Positions 1 to 10,442 of a stretch of DNA of 64,000 nt are shown here, piece by piece (position 1 is the first letter of the stretch; each line of letters starts with the position of its first letter). The stretch is taken from positions 248,001-312,000 of the forward strand of contig NC_011761.1 of the NCBI RefSeq assembly GCF_000021485.1. Direction: 5' to 3'. The position numbers and the translations under genes are program-made. The DNA comes from Acidithiobacillus ferrooxidans ATCC 23270 (GTDB lineage Bacteria; Pseudomonadota; Gammaproteobacteria; Acidithiobacillales; Acidithiobacillaceae). Under the pieces are notes generated by a model. It saw only the letters and a list, made by a program, of their open reading frames with translations, searched no databases and had not been told where the DNA came from.

Positions 1-216
1 ATGGCAATAGGGACAGTTGGGATCCAGAAAATCATAGAGGATGGGCCCCTTGCTGCCTTCTTCGATGTAGCGGGTGTGGCTCAGGGCTTGCCAGTAGTCG
101 AGATCATGATCGGTGGCCGCTGTCGCCCCCTGGGCGATGCCGACGCTCGTGGTCAGGATGACTCCGCCAATCGCCAGCGAACGAGCCAGGGTCTGAACTG
201 CGTGAACAATCGTCAT
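1..216 (-). CDS. Thiol:disulfide isomerase, DsbC/DsbG type (N-terminal part)
   Basis: The first 72 codons are present; the gene runs off the left edge. The start is the ATG at 216, whose ATGA overlaps the stop of the upstream glycosyltransferase gene, suggesting translational coupling. An N-terminal hydrophobic segment (about residues 8-32) ending near ATA looks like a Sec signal peptide, so the product is probably periplasmic. The last visible residues read FLDPNCPYCH, the CXXC active site with Pro-Tyr between the cysteines and a following His. This matches the thioredoxin fold of DsbC/DsbG proteins, which isomerise or reduce disulfides of exported proteins. DsbA-like thioredoxin-fold proteins remain possible because the rest is missing. 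Confidence 0.75.
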   Translation of the reverse strand, partial: MTIVHAVQTLARSLAIGGVILTTSVGIAQGATAATDHDLDYWQALSHTRYIEEGSKGPILYDFLDPNCPYCH

Positions 217-1883
217 GATCCGTTTTTCTCCAGAGATATGGGGGACTCGATGCGCAACAGGGCGATATGCTGCCGGCTATAGAGTTCATAACCCGAGTAG
301 AGTTCCTGTACATGCAACGCTCCGGGTAGGCCTGTCCGCAGGGCCGGTACATCGCGGGTCGGCAGGGCGAGATAGGCGGTGCCGTGGCCATCGGCAACGA
401 CGCGCCGGATCTCCTGCGGGTTTTTCAACTGATGCACGCGCATGGCGCCACGCCCGGCATAAAAGAGAAAACTGGGCTCAAACCACTGCCAGGTCGCGAT
501 GGCGTAGGGCCGTGCGCCCACACTGGCGCGGATCATGCGGCCCATGGTCACCGAGGGTTTCAAGGCATCCAGGGCGGGCATGGCCAGCAATACCAGGCAG
601 GCTGTGAGGGCTACCGCGCCTGCTCCGAGACTGCTGATGACCGGCAGCAGCAGGCCTCGCCAAGCGAAAAACAGGCCGAGCATTGCCGCGGCGATATAGG
701 GCAGGCCCAGATAGGCCATGCCGCCCAGGGGCGGAATTTTTTCCGGTACCAGCCAGGCCCCCAGGGCCGTCAGGACGAAGCCCACCAGCAATAAAGCCAC
801 GAGGGACAGGATGACACCGCGGCGACCGAGGGGCTCCGTCCCGTTCAACGCCCGGTAAAGGCGCGCCGCAATGAGGACAAAGAGGGGGGGGTAGGCCTCC
901 CAGACGTAATTGGGGAGCTTGGTGGCGCCGAGGCTGAAAAAGGCAACCCAGACAACGACCCAGACCAGCATGAAGGTATCAGCGGGTGCCTGTTGCAGCA
1001 GCGTGGTCCGTCGCTGCCAGATTTCCGCAATGGTCTGCGGCAGAAAAATCGTCCAGGGCAGCAGCGCCAACGCCATGGTGAAAAGATAATAGTAAATCGG
1101 ACCCCAATGCCCCTGCATGGCGGCGGCGTAGCGATCGATGTTCTGCTGATCAATGAACAGGCGATCCCAGGCCCAATGGGTCTCCATACCCACCGCCAGA
1201 TACCAGGGCAGGGTGACGACCAAAAACAGTGGTATACCCCACGCCAGGCGGCCGCGGCGCCAAAGATCCGGCAGCTCCCGGCGCAGCAGCAGGAAAACCA
1301 CAATGACAAGGCCGGGCAGGAGGAAGCCTATGGGGCCTTTGGCCAGGGTCGCCAACCCCATCGCTGCGTAGGCGATCAGATAGTCGCGCTCCGCTTTTTC
1401 CGGGTAAAGATAACCCCGCAGGTAGGAAACCAGTGCGATAGTGACAAAGAGAATCAACAGAGGATCCGGCACTGCGGCCCGGAAGATGATCTGGCTATGG
1501 AGGGCTGTGGCAGCCAGTAGTCCGGCCAGCAGCGCAGTCTGCTCCCCATAGGGGCGACGCAAGGCCAGCGCCAGATAGAATACCAGCAGCGCCCCCATGG
1601 CCACCGAGCCGATACGCAGGCCCCAACTGTTCATTCCCAGCACGTGTACCCCGGCCCACATCAACCAGTAATTGAGGATGGGCTTGTCGGGACGCAGTGC
1701 TGCGTTGAATGTGGGGACCACCAGGTTGTGATGCACCATCATTTCTTTCAGAGCCTGGGCATTATTGGGCTCATCGATGTCCCAGAGGCTGGAATTTCCG
1801 GTATGAAAGGCCAACAGCCAGAAGGCAAAAAGGAACAGAATCAGCGCCTGAAAGAGAAAAGTCCCTTGACGCCGTTCAGACAT
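213..1883 (-). CDS. GT39/ArnT-like membrane glycosyltransferase
   Basis: A 556-residue polytopic protein with many hydrophobic segments. Near the N-terminus the sequence [10 protein letters not shown] (about residues 34-43) carries the Asp-Glu motif typical of the first periplasmic loop of GT39 / ArnT family enzymes. Such enzymes transfer a sugar from a polyprenyl-phosphate donor to lipid A, protein or another surface acceptor. Length agrees with ArnT (about 550). Donor and acceptor cannot be told from sequence. The start overlaps the 3' end of smpB by 8 bases, and the stop overlaps the start of the Dsb-type gene, so the three are probably cotranscribed. No arn aminoarabinose genes are nearby, so the symbol arnT is withheld. 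Confidence 0.8.
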   Translation of the reverse strand: MSERRQGTFLFQALILFLFAFWLLAFHTGNSSLWDIDEPNNAQALKEMMVHHNLVVPTFNAALRPDKPILNYWLMWAGVHVLGMNSWGLRIGSVAMGALLVFYLALALRRPYGEQTALLAGLLAATALHSQIIFRAAVPDPLLILFVTIALVSYLRGYLYPEKAERDYLIAYAAMGLATLAKGPIGFLLPGLVIVVFLLLRRELPDLWRRGRLAWGIPLFLVVTLPWYLAVGMETHWAWDRLFIDQQNIDRYAAAMQGHWGPIYYYLFTMALALLPWTIFLPQTIAEIWQRRTTLLQQAPADTFMLVWVVVWVAFFSLGATKLPNYVWEAYPPLFVLIAARLYRALNGTEPLGRRGVILSLVALLLVGFVLTALGAWLVPEKIPPLGGMAYLGLPYIAAAMLGLFFAWRGLLLPVISSLGAGAVALTACLVLLAMPALDALKPSVTMGRMIRASVGARPYAIATWQWFEPSFLFYAGRGAMRVHQLKNPQEIRRVVADGHGTAYLALPTRDVPALRTGLPGALHVQELYSGYELYSRQHIALLRIESPISLEKNGS

Positions 1884-2337
1884 CCCGCGCCCCGCCCTTC
1901 ATGATGCGCGCCTTGTCCCGCTGCCATTCCCGGTCTTTGACCGTGGCACGTTTGTCGTGCTCCTGTTTGCCCTTCACCAGTGCGATTTCCACTTTGGCAC
2001 GGCCTTGCTTCCAGTACATGGCCAGGGGCACGATCGTAAAGCCCTTGCGCTCGACACTACCGATCATGCGATTGATCTGTTCCCTGTGCATCAGCAGCTT
2101 GCGGGTGCGTGTCGGGTCAGGGTTTATATGGGTGCTGGCGGTAGGCAGTGGACTGATGTGCGCGCCCAGCAACCAGAGTTCCGCATTTTTGACGATGATA
2201 TAACTGTCTTTGAGAGTGAGCCGGTTGGCACGCAGCGACTTCACCTCCCAGCCCTGTAAGACCATGCCGGCTTCAAAGCGCTCTTCAATAAAGTATTCAT
2301 GTTTCGCCTCGCGATTGAGGGCGATGGTGCTGCTCAT
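1876..2337 (-). CDS. smpB: SsrA-binding protein SmpB
   Basis: The 153-residue product has the family length. It contains the beta-barrel signature [20 protein letters not shown] near the N-terminus and the basic C-terminal tail with [13 protein letters not shown] that enters the ribosomal A site. SmpB binds tmRNA and brings it to stalled ribosomes for trans-translation. The start is the ATG at 2337, preceded by GGAGG about eight bases upstream; the frame stays open further upstream but that part is not SmpB-like. It overlaps the glycosyltransferase gene by 8 bases. The tmRNA gene itself is not in the window. Confidence 0.96.
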   Translation of the reverse strand: MSSTIALNREAKHEYFIEERFEAGMVLQGWEVKSLRANRLTLKDSYIIVKNAELWLLGAHISPLPTASTHINPDPTRTRKLLMHREQINRMIGSVERKGFTIVPLAMYWKQGRAKVEIALVKGKQEHDKRATVKDREWQRDKARIMKGGARDV

Positions 2338-2366
2338 CCTGCACCTCCCGTGCCGGCCAGTCGCGT

Positions 2367-2395
2367 ATTGTACGGGAAAAGGCCAGTGCGCAGAA
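2367..2395 (-). promoter_or_regulatory. Possible smpB promoter
   Basis: Reading the minus strand, TACAAT (2372-2367) is a good -10 box about 30 bases upstream of the smpB start. The hexamer 17 bases further upstream (TTCTGC) is a weak -35. Inference from pattern only. Confidence 0.35.
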
Positions 2396-2464
2396 AGGTG
2401 GCATTGACTTTGTCGCTGTTCCTGTGGAAGGTAACCAGCATGCACCATAGCGGAGCCTGAAGAC

Positions 2465-3634
2465 GTGCCGAAGCTGTTGCCCGACCATTTCGCGGCGCAT
2501 CGCCAAAGACGCTGGGAGCCCATTCCCGAAGCCGTGCTGCTGAGCGAGATGCCGGCTATCGCCGAATGGCTGGAGCAGCGCCTGCGCGACGCGCACAACG
2601 AGATTCTCTTTGAGAACTATATTTTTGCCGGAGGCGACTGGCCCCGGCGTGTCGTGCGTATCCTCTGTGACAAGGCGGCGGCTGGGGTGGAGGTCTATAT
2701 CACCCTGGACGCTCTGGGCAGCCGCAGCTTTCCGGGTGCCTGGGCGGCTGAGTTGCGCGCCGCCGGTGCCCGGTTACACTGGTACCATCACCTGCAAACC
2801 AAAGGGCTGGAAAAAAGGCTGCGACGCAGCCACCGACGCATCATCGTGGTGGATGGTGAGTGGGCTGCGGTCGGTGGTTTTGCGATTGCGGATGACTGGC
2901 TCACCGGCGTTCCCGGCACCGTGCCTTATCGTGAGATGCTCTTTGCCTGTCGTGGCCACCTGGCGGAACAAGGCCGCCAGGTTTTTTTTCGTCATCGCCC
3001 CGAGTCGCTTCCGTCGCCGGGCACGGCGGCATCCTTCCCCTCCGATACCTTGTGGTGGGGTTTCGGCCGTTTCGTAGAGGGGGCGCCGCCGAAAAATCTG
3101 GCGGTGCGTCGCCGTCTGCTCGCCGCCATCCGTGCGGCGCATCGCAGTATCTGGATCGCTACTCCCTATTTCAATCCCGATCCTATCGTCCTGCGGGCGG
3201 TGTATCATGCCGTTCAACGGGGCGTCGACGTCAGGCTTCTGCTCGCCGGTAGAATCACCGATCATCCGCTTTTGCGATTCGGGATTCAGGCGTACTATCA
3301 AAAGCTGATGCGCAGAGGGGTGCATATATACGAATATGAGGGTGCCTTTCTGCATGCGAAATATCTGTTGGTGGATGATTCCTGGGCATCCATCGGCTCC
3401 GCGAATCTCGATTTTCTGAGCCTGTGGTTCAACCATGAACTGAACCTGGAGCTGCGTGCTCCCCTCGCGGCGCTGTTGCTGCATACCCTGTTTTTACGTG
3501 AGTTCGCCCAGGCGCGGAACATCGACCCGGAGCCCTGGCGCAAACGGCCCCGCTGGCGGCGGGTCGTGGAATGGTTTTTGGTACGGATAGACCGATGGGT
3601 GCAGGCGCATGCGCTGGGGCAGCGCCGATATTGA
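2465..3634 (+). CDS. Phospholipase D / cardiolipin synthase-like protein
   Basis: A 389-residue protein with two PLD (HKD) motifs. The first, HRRIIVVD (residues 123-130), has Arg where the usual Lys sits. The second, HAKYLLVD (297-304), is canonical and is followed by GSANLD. This is the size and layout of ClsB/ClsC-type cardiolipin synthases, which transfer phosphatidyl groups to make cardiolipin at the inner membrane. No N-terminal membrane helix is seen, unlike ClsA. The start is GTG at 2465. It lies divergent to smpB (127 bases apart) and 9 bases before ratA, so it is likely cotranscribed with ratA. A phosphodiesterase of another specificity cannot be excluded. Confidence 0.8.
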   Translation: MPKLLPDHFAAHRQRRWEPIPEAVLLSEMPAIAEWLEQRLRDAHNEILFENYIFAGGDWPRRVVRILCDKAAAGVEVYITLDALGSRSFPGAWAAELRAAGARLHWYHHLQTKGLEKRLRRSHRRIIVVDGEWAAVGGFAIADDWLTGVPGTVPYREMLFACRGHLAEQGRQVFFRHRPESLPSPGTAASFPSDTLWWGFGRFVEGAPPKNLAVRRRLLAAIRAAHRSIWIATPYFNPDPIVLRAVYHAVQRGVDVRLLLAGRITDHPLLRFGIQAYYQKLMRRGVHIYEYEGAFLHAKYLLVDDSWASIGSANLDFLSLWFNHELNLELRAPLAALLLHTLFLREFAQARNIDPEPWRKRPRWRRVVEWFLVRIDRWVQAHALGQRRY

Positions 3635-3643
3635 GAGGATTTC

Positions 3644-4129
3644 ATGCATCATATTTGTAAGACCGCCGTGCTGCCTTACAGTGCGGCGCAGATTTTTGCC
3701 CTGATAGAGGATATCCGCGCTTATCCGCAATTTTTACCCTGGTGTGGGCGAACCCGGATCATCCAGTCGAAAGAGGATGAAGTGGTTGCCGAGATCACCA
3801 TCTCCCACGGCGCTTTTGGCAAATCCTTCACCACCAAAAATCGTTATCAGCGGCCCAAGATGGCGGAGGTGCGGCTGGTCAATGGTCCCTTCCGCTTTCT
3901 GGAAGGGCTCTGGCAACTGGAACTGGACGCCAGGGGCACCAAAGTAACCCTGGATATGCGTTTCGAGTTCGCGTCCCGGTTGCTGGGCGCATTTCTGGAA
4001 CCCATATTCAAGCAGGCGGCGGAAACCATGGTGCAACGCTTCGCTCAACGTGCGCGGGCCGTATATGGCCCGCCGCGCGCGTTGGAGGCACAGGAATCTG
4101 GGGACGTCCCCCACTCCGGCCACCCCTAA
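3644..4129 (+). CDS. ratA: RatA / Coq10-family START-domain protein
   Basis: A 161-residue protein with the polyketide cyclase/START fold. The N-terminus (SAAQIFALIEDIRAYPQFLP) and the segment NGPFRFLEG are characteristic of the RatA/Coq10 family. E. coli RatA was described as a toxin that blocks 70S subunit association. The wider family, including Coq10, binds ubiquinone and supports its delivery. In E. coli the gene is followed by ratB, which is not present here. The stop overlaps the stop of convergent bamE by three bases. Function as a quinone-binding protein is at least as likely as a toxin role. Confidence 0.88.
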   Translation: MHHICKTAVLPYSAAQIFALIEDIRAYPQFLPWCGRTRIIQSKEDEVVAEITISHGAFGKSFTTKNRYQRPKMAEVRLVNGPFRFLEGLWQLELDARGTKVTLDMRFEFASRLLGAFLEPIFKQAAETMVQRFAQRARAVYGPPRALEAQESGDVPHSGHP

Positions 4130-4473
4130 GACGCAGTGGCCGCTGTCGTCGGCGTGGTGCTCCGTACGTCTCCCTGCACGCCGGTCAGCTTGTCGTCCTT
4201 GTCAAAAAGCACCAGAACCTTGCGGACCTCCGTATTGCCATAGGCCGGCTTGAAGCTGTAGGCATACACCCACTGATGGGGATGCCAAGGGTTCTGCAGG
4301 AGTGGCGAGCCAAGGATGGCGCGCACCTGCAGCTTATCCATACCCGGGTGCAGTTCAGCCAGCTCCTTGGCGGTGATGACATTGCCCTGTTGCACATCGA
4401 CGCGGTAAATACTGCAGGCGCCAAGCGGCAGGGCACAGAAAGTAAGCAAAATAATCAGGCGGAAGCTTCTCAT
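4126..4473 (-). CDS. bamE: Outer membrane assembly lipoprotein BamE
   Basis: A 115-residue lipoprotein from the ATG at 4473. A lipoprotein signal ends in LPLGAC, giving a lipidated Cys around residue 20. The mature part (IYRVDVQQGNVITAKELAEL, then LHPGMDKLQVRAILGSPLL) is the SmpA/OmlA domain. BamE is a small accessory subunit of the BAM complex that inserts beta-barrel proteins in the outer membrane. An in-frame extension to 4500 would put extra residues before the signal and is unlikely. Divergent from fur, as in many proteobacteria, with 66 bases between the starts. Confidence 0.93.
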   Translation of the reverse strand: MRSFRLIILLTFCALPLGACSIYRVDVQQGNVITAKELAELHPGMDKLQVRAILGSPLLQNPWHPHQWVYAYSFKPAYGNTEVRKVLVLFDKDDKLTGVQGDVRSTTPTTAATAS

Positions 4474-4539
4474 GGTCCTTGTCTTGGGCGTCAGGTGCAA
4501 CTATCCTAAACCATTACGCATGGCCATTGCTACGAGCGA

Positions 4540-5012
4540 ATGATCGACGAACGAATGAACAGCGATGAATTGAAGCGCGCCGGCCTCAAGGCGACCCTGC
4601 CGCGGCTGAAGATACTTCGCATTTTTGAGGACAGCGACGCACGGCATCTTACTGCCGAGGAAATCTACCGGCTGTTGCTGGAGACCGGTGAAGAAGTGGG
4701 CCTGGCGACAGTCTATCGAGTGCTTACGCAGTTTGAAATGGCCGGATTGGTGCGAAGGCACCACTTTGAGGGCGATAAGGCGGTCTTTGAGCTCAATGAA
4801 ACCGGCCACCACGATCATATGGTGTGTACTGCCTGTGGTAAGGTACTGGAGTTTTTCGATGAGATGCTGGAGGCCCGGCAGCGGGAACTCGCTGCGAACC
4901 GGGGCTTCTTTATCAGCGACCACAGCCTCTATCTCTATGGCACCTGTCTTGGCATGCAGGACGTGGGGATTTGTTCACTAAGGGACGACGATGCACCCGG
5001 AGCCAGCACGGA

Positions 5013-5016
<4 letters not shown>
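4540..5016 (+). CDS. fur: Ferric uptake regulator Fur
   Basis: A 158-residue Fur-family repressor. It has the N-terminal winged helix (LKATLPRLKILRIFE, then the recognition helix around GLATVYRVLTQFEMAGLV) and the metal region HHDHMVCTACGK with Cys96 and Cys99. A second cysteine pair is Cys136 and Cys145, spaced by eight residues rather than the four of E. coli Fur; the His-Cys of YGHC is Thr-Cys here. Fur represses iron-uptake genes when Fe2+-loaded. Linkage to bamE supports Fur rather than Zur or PerR. The stop overlaps that of convergent proB. A second start at 4555 is possible. Confidence 0.92.
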
Positions 5017-7580
<2,564 letters not shown>

Positions 7581-7591
7581 GATTGTGCTCC

Positions 7592-7903
7592 TTAGGCTTC
7601 AATGCCGGTAATGCGGACTTCGGTAAAGTACTGACGATGGCCCTGCTGCTTACGGTAGTGCTTGCGCCGACGCATCTTGAAAATATGTACCTTTTTCGCG
7701 CGGCCCTGGCTGAGTACGGTGGCTTTCACCGCGGCGCCTTCCACCAGAGGTCGGCCGACCTGGACATCATCACCAACGCCGACCATGAGCACACGGTCCA
7801 GTGCGAGTTCGGCACCGGGCTCCATTTCCATTCTTTCGAGCCGGAGCTTGTCGCCCACTGTCACCCGATACTGCTTGCCACCATTTTCAATGACCGCGTA
7901 CAT
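7592..7903 (-). CDS. rplU: 50S ribosomal protein L21 (bL21)
   Basis: A 103-residue protein starting [20 protein letters not shown], diagnostic for bL21, with the [16 protein letters not shown] segment near the C-terminus that contacts 23S rRNA. The ATG at 7903 is preferred because GGAGG lies six bases upstream; a GTG directly before it would be too close. First gene of rplU-rpmA-obgE-proB, with its own promoter upstream. Confidence 0.98.
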   Translation of the reverse strand: MYAVIENGGKQYRVTVGDKLRLERMEMEPGAELALDRVLMVGVGDDVQVGRPLVEGAAVKATVLSQGRAKKVHIFKMRRRKHYRKQQGHRQYFTEVRITGIEA

Positions 7904-7952
7904 CACAGACCTCCAACAAGGGTTTCGCCGGGACTGCCCGGAAAAGCTCGCT

Positions 7953-7982
7953 AAGATACCGTTATTACGGTATTAACGTCAA
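7953..7982 (-). promoter_or_regulatory. rplU operon promoter with inverted repeat in spacer
   Basis: On the minus strand TTGACG (7982-7977) and TATCTT (7958-7953) are separated by 18 bases, a good sigma70-type promoter about 50 bases upstream of rplU. A perfect inverted repeat, ATACCGT-TATT-ACGGTAT (7956-7973), fills most of the spacer and touches the -10 box. Its position would allow a bound protein to block RNA polymerase. No regulator is identified. Confidence 0.65.
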
Positions 7983-8085
7983 GCATATTCGGCTGCCGGG
8001 TAGCCGGGCTCTTGCACATTACCGGATCAGGTCGAGCGGTGGAACTATCAGGAACTCCGATGGCCTGTTTCCGCACATGTCGGTG

Positions 8086-9636
8086 TCAGATGGGAGCCTT
8101 CAGCACCGGCGCATCAAAGCCCTGTTCCCGCAGGCGGATTTCACGCAAGGGTGCGGAGCGTTCAAAATCCCTGATCACTTCGAGGACATCGTGATCGATG
8201 AAACCCACATGTTCACCATCCAGTATGACCTCTGCGCCCTTTGGCAGTCGTTCCAGGATATGGGAAAGCCGCGCCTTGTTGACAAATGTCACCTCCCGGT
8301 TCAGGGCAATTTTATAAGCGGCGCCCTCCCGGCCAATCTCTATGGCACTATGGTAATTGGCCTTGAGGACAAAGAACACCCCGGCCAGCAGGCCGATGAT
8401 CACCCCGGTAATGAGGCTGGTAAAGAGAATCGCCACGATGGTGATCATGAACGGCAGATACTGCGATTTATCCAGCCGAAACATTCGCTGGAATATGCTT
8501 GGGTGGGCCAGCTTGAAACCGACAAAAATCAGGATGGATGCTAAGGCAGCCAGCGGAATCTGGTTCAGCAACGTCGCCAGAAACAGAACGGCGAGCAGCA
8601 GGAACAAGCCATGCAGAAAGGCACTCGCCTTGGTGCGGGCCCCGGCCGCCACATTGGCCGTACTGCGCACGATAACCGCCGCCACAGGAAGTCCGCCGAT
8701 CAGACCGCTGGCAATATTGGCCACACCTTGTCCGAGTAATTCGCGATCAAGGGGCGTGCGTCGTTTGAATACATCCAGTTTGTCCGCCGCCTCGATGGAT
8801 AACAGGCTCTCCAGACTGGTGATAAAGGTGAGGGCGATGGCCGTCACCCAGACGGCTTTCGATCCGATCAAGCCCCAGTCCGGCATTTGCAGCATGCCCT
8901 GCAGATCCGCAACGGAGCGGATGATCGGCAGGTTGACCAGGTTATGGCCGCTGACGGCCAGATCCGGAACGGCGTAGAGGAACAGTGTGTTGAGCAGGGT
9001 GCCCAGGATCACCGCCATGAGTGGTCCCGACAGCCAGGTCTGTTTACGCAGTACCGCCACCTTGTCCCAAGTGATGAGAATGGAAAGGGCAAGTACGCTG
9101 ACCAGCAGTGCGCCCCATTCCAGGTGGGCGAGGGCAGCGATGACACCGGTGAAGGTATTCTCGCCATGGGCACTGATGAAATCCTGATTGCCAAATTCGC
9201 CCAGGTCAAAACCGATGGCATAAGGAAACTGTTTGAGGATGATGATGATGCCGATAGCCGAAAGAATGCCCTGAATGACCGCAGAGGGAAAAAAATATGC
9301 GACGACGCCGGCACGGATGGCACCCAGAACCATCTGGATGCCCCCGGCGATGACCACCGCCAGCAGGAAGGCGGAGAAACTCGGCAAAGTCTGCATGGCC
9401 AGGAGCACCGTGGCGACGATGGCGGGCGTCGGACCGCTGACGGCCAGTTGCGAACGGCTGAACAAGGGGACCAGTAGGCCACCCATAACGCCCGCAATCA
9501 GTCCGGCGATCAGCGGGGTCCCTGACGCCAAAGCTACGCCGAGGCAGAGCGGCATCGCTACCAGGGCGACGACCACGGCGGCGGGCACATCCGCGCGCAG
9601 ATTTTTGAATGGCGAAAGATTGGCGCTGTTTTCCAT
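8086..9636 (-). CDS. SulP-family anion (probably bicarbonate) transporter
   Basis: A 516-residue SulP/SLC26 transporter. The N-terminal half has the family pattern with PLCLGVALASGTPLIAGLIA (about residues 30-49). About a dozen membrane segments are followed by a shortened STAS domain (about residues 435-516; VTFVNKARLSHIL, then ILDGEHVGFIDHDVLEVI). Ten bases upstream sits a beta-carbonic anhydrase gene on the same strand. That pairing is known for SulP proteins thought to carry bicarbonate, so a role in inorganic carbon supply is the best inference. Sulfate or another anion cannot be excluded from sequence. Confidence 0.85.
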   Translation of the reverse strand: MENSANLSPFKNLRADVPAAVVVALVAMPLCLGVALASGTPLIAGLIAGVMGGLLVPLFSRSQLAVSGPTPAIVATVLLAMQTLPSFSAFLLAVVIAGGIQMVLGAIRAGVVAYFFPSAVIQGILSAIGIIIILKQFPYAIGFDLGEFGNQDFISAHGENTFTGVIAALAHLEWGALLVSVLALSILITWDKVAVLRKQTWLSGPLMAVILGTLLNTLFLYAVPDLAVSGHNLVNLPIIRSVADLQGMLQMPDWGLIGSKAVWVTAIALTFITSLESLLSIEAADKLDVFKRRTPLDRELLGQGVANIASGLIGGLPVAAVIVRSTANVAAGARTKASAFLHGLFLLLAVLFLATLLNQIPLAALASILIFVGFKLAHPSIFQRMFRLDKSQYLPFMITIVAILFTSLITGVIIGLLAGVFFVLKANYHSAIEIGREGAAYKIALNREVTFVNKARLSHILERLPKGAEVILDGEHVGFIDHDVLEVIRDFERSAPLREIRLREQGFDAPVLKAPI

Positions 9637-9645
9637 ATGGTGTCC

Positions 9646-10275
9646 TCAGGCCAACTGCTCGAACTGATGTTTCTCCGCACGATAGCTGAGGAGAGTGCCT
9701 TCTTCCATATCGAAGTACCAGCCATGCAACTGCAACTCACCCCGCACCACGCGGCGGCGCACACTGTCGAAGGTCAGCAGATTTTCAAGAGAAATCAGAA
9801 TGCTGGCTTTTTCCAGTGCACGTGCCTGCTCTTCCGGGCTGGCGTCGGCGTACTCCCGCAGCACGTCGGACCGGGCGTCTTTGGCAATGTCCACCCAGGG
9901 GCCGACATATTTGCCGTCGGTACCGTGAAGCAGCGCTTTTATGCCGCCGCAGTGTGAGTGGCCGTTGATGATGATATGTTCGACTTCCAGCTGGCTGACC
10001 GCGAATTCCACTGCAGCACTGGTACCATGGAGATGGCCGTCCTGCTCCGCCGGGGGCACGAGGTTGGCGATATTGCGCACTACAAAAATGTCTCCGGGCT
10101 CGCTGCCGTAGAGGGATGTGGGGGTGACCCGGGCATCGGAGCAGCCTATCAGCATGACTTTCGGGCTTTGCCCTTTCCCCACGAGGGAATCGAAAAGGTC
10201 GGGGTGCTCATCATAATAGGTACGGTGGAACGCCTTGAAGCCGTGGATCATGGCATCGGTCACGTCGTTTTTCAT
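9646..10275 (-). CDS. Beta-class carbonic anhydrase
   Basis: A 209-residue enzyme that interconverts CO2 and bicarbonate. The zinc ligands and catalytic pair are visible as CSDAR (Cys45, Asp47, Arg49) and GHSHCGG (His106, Cys109). The start is the ATG at 10275: GAGGGAG lies about eight bases upstream, whereas the in-frame GTG at 10284 overlaps that site. It precedes the SulP transporter gene by 10 bases and is probably cotranscribed, coupling bicarbonate import with CO2 provision, which suits an autotroph. Downstream carboxylase or carboxysome genes are not in the window. Confidence 0.94.
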   Translation of the reverse strand: MKNDVTDAMIHGFKAFHRTYYDEHPDLFDSLVGKGQSPKVMLIGCSDARVTPTSLYGSEPGDIFVVRNIANLVPPAEQDGHLHGTSAAVEFAVSQLEVEHIIINGHSHCGGIKALLHGTDGKYVGPWVDIAKDARSDVLREYADASPEEQARALEKASILISLENLLTFDSVRRRVVRGELQLHGWYFDMEEGTLLSYRAEKHQFEQLA

Positions 10276-10391
10276 GGCTGTCACTCCCTCGTTATCGGTT
10301 GAAATTCAGACGAAAGCGCAGGTTGGACCCTGACACCGTCAACAAGGTTCAATAACCATATGGCTAGTTAATGATAGTCCGGAATGGACAT

Positions 10392-10418
10392 AAAAAAAGC
10401 CCTCGAAAAAAGAGGGCT
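10392..10418 (-). terminator. Rho-independent terminator of metE
   Basis: Minus-strand stem AGCCCTC/GAGGGCT (10418-10412 with 10404-10398) with a seven-base loop, followed by seven T residues. It lies 25 bases after the metE stop and also separates metE from the carbonic anhydrase gene. Confidence 0.92.
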
Positions 10419-10442
10419 TCCTCATGGCTTCAGGGGAGGATG

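Noticed and set aside
1-282. Plus-strand frame at the left edge
   Set aside because: Opposite the Dsb-type gene, whose signal peptide and CPYC motif are convincing.
7983-8085. Terminator after the SulP gene
   Set aside because: GC-rich direct repeats of GCCGGG are present but no stable stem followed by a T-run.
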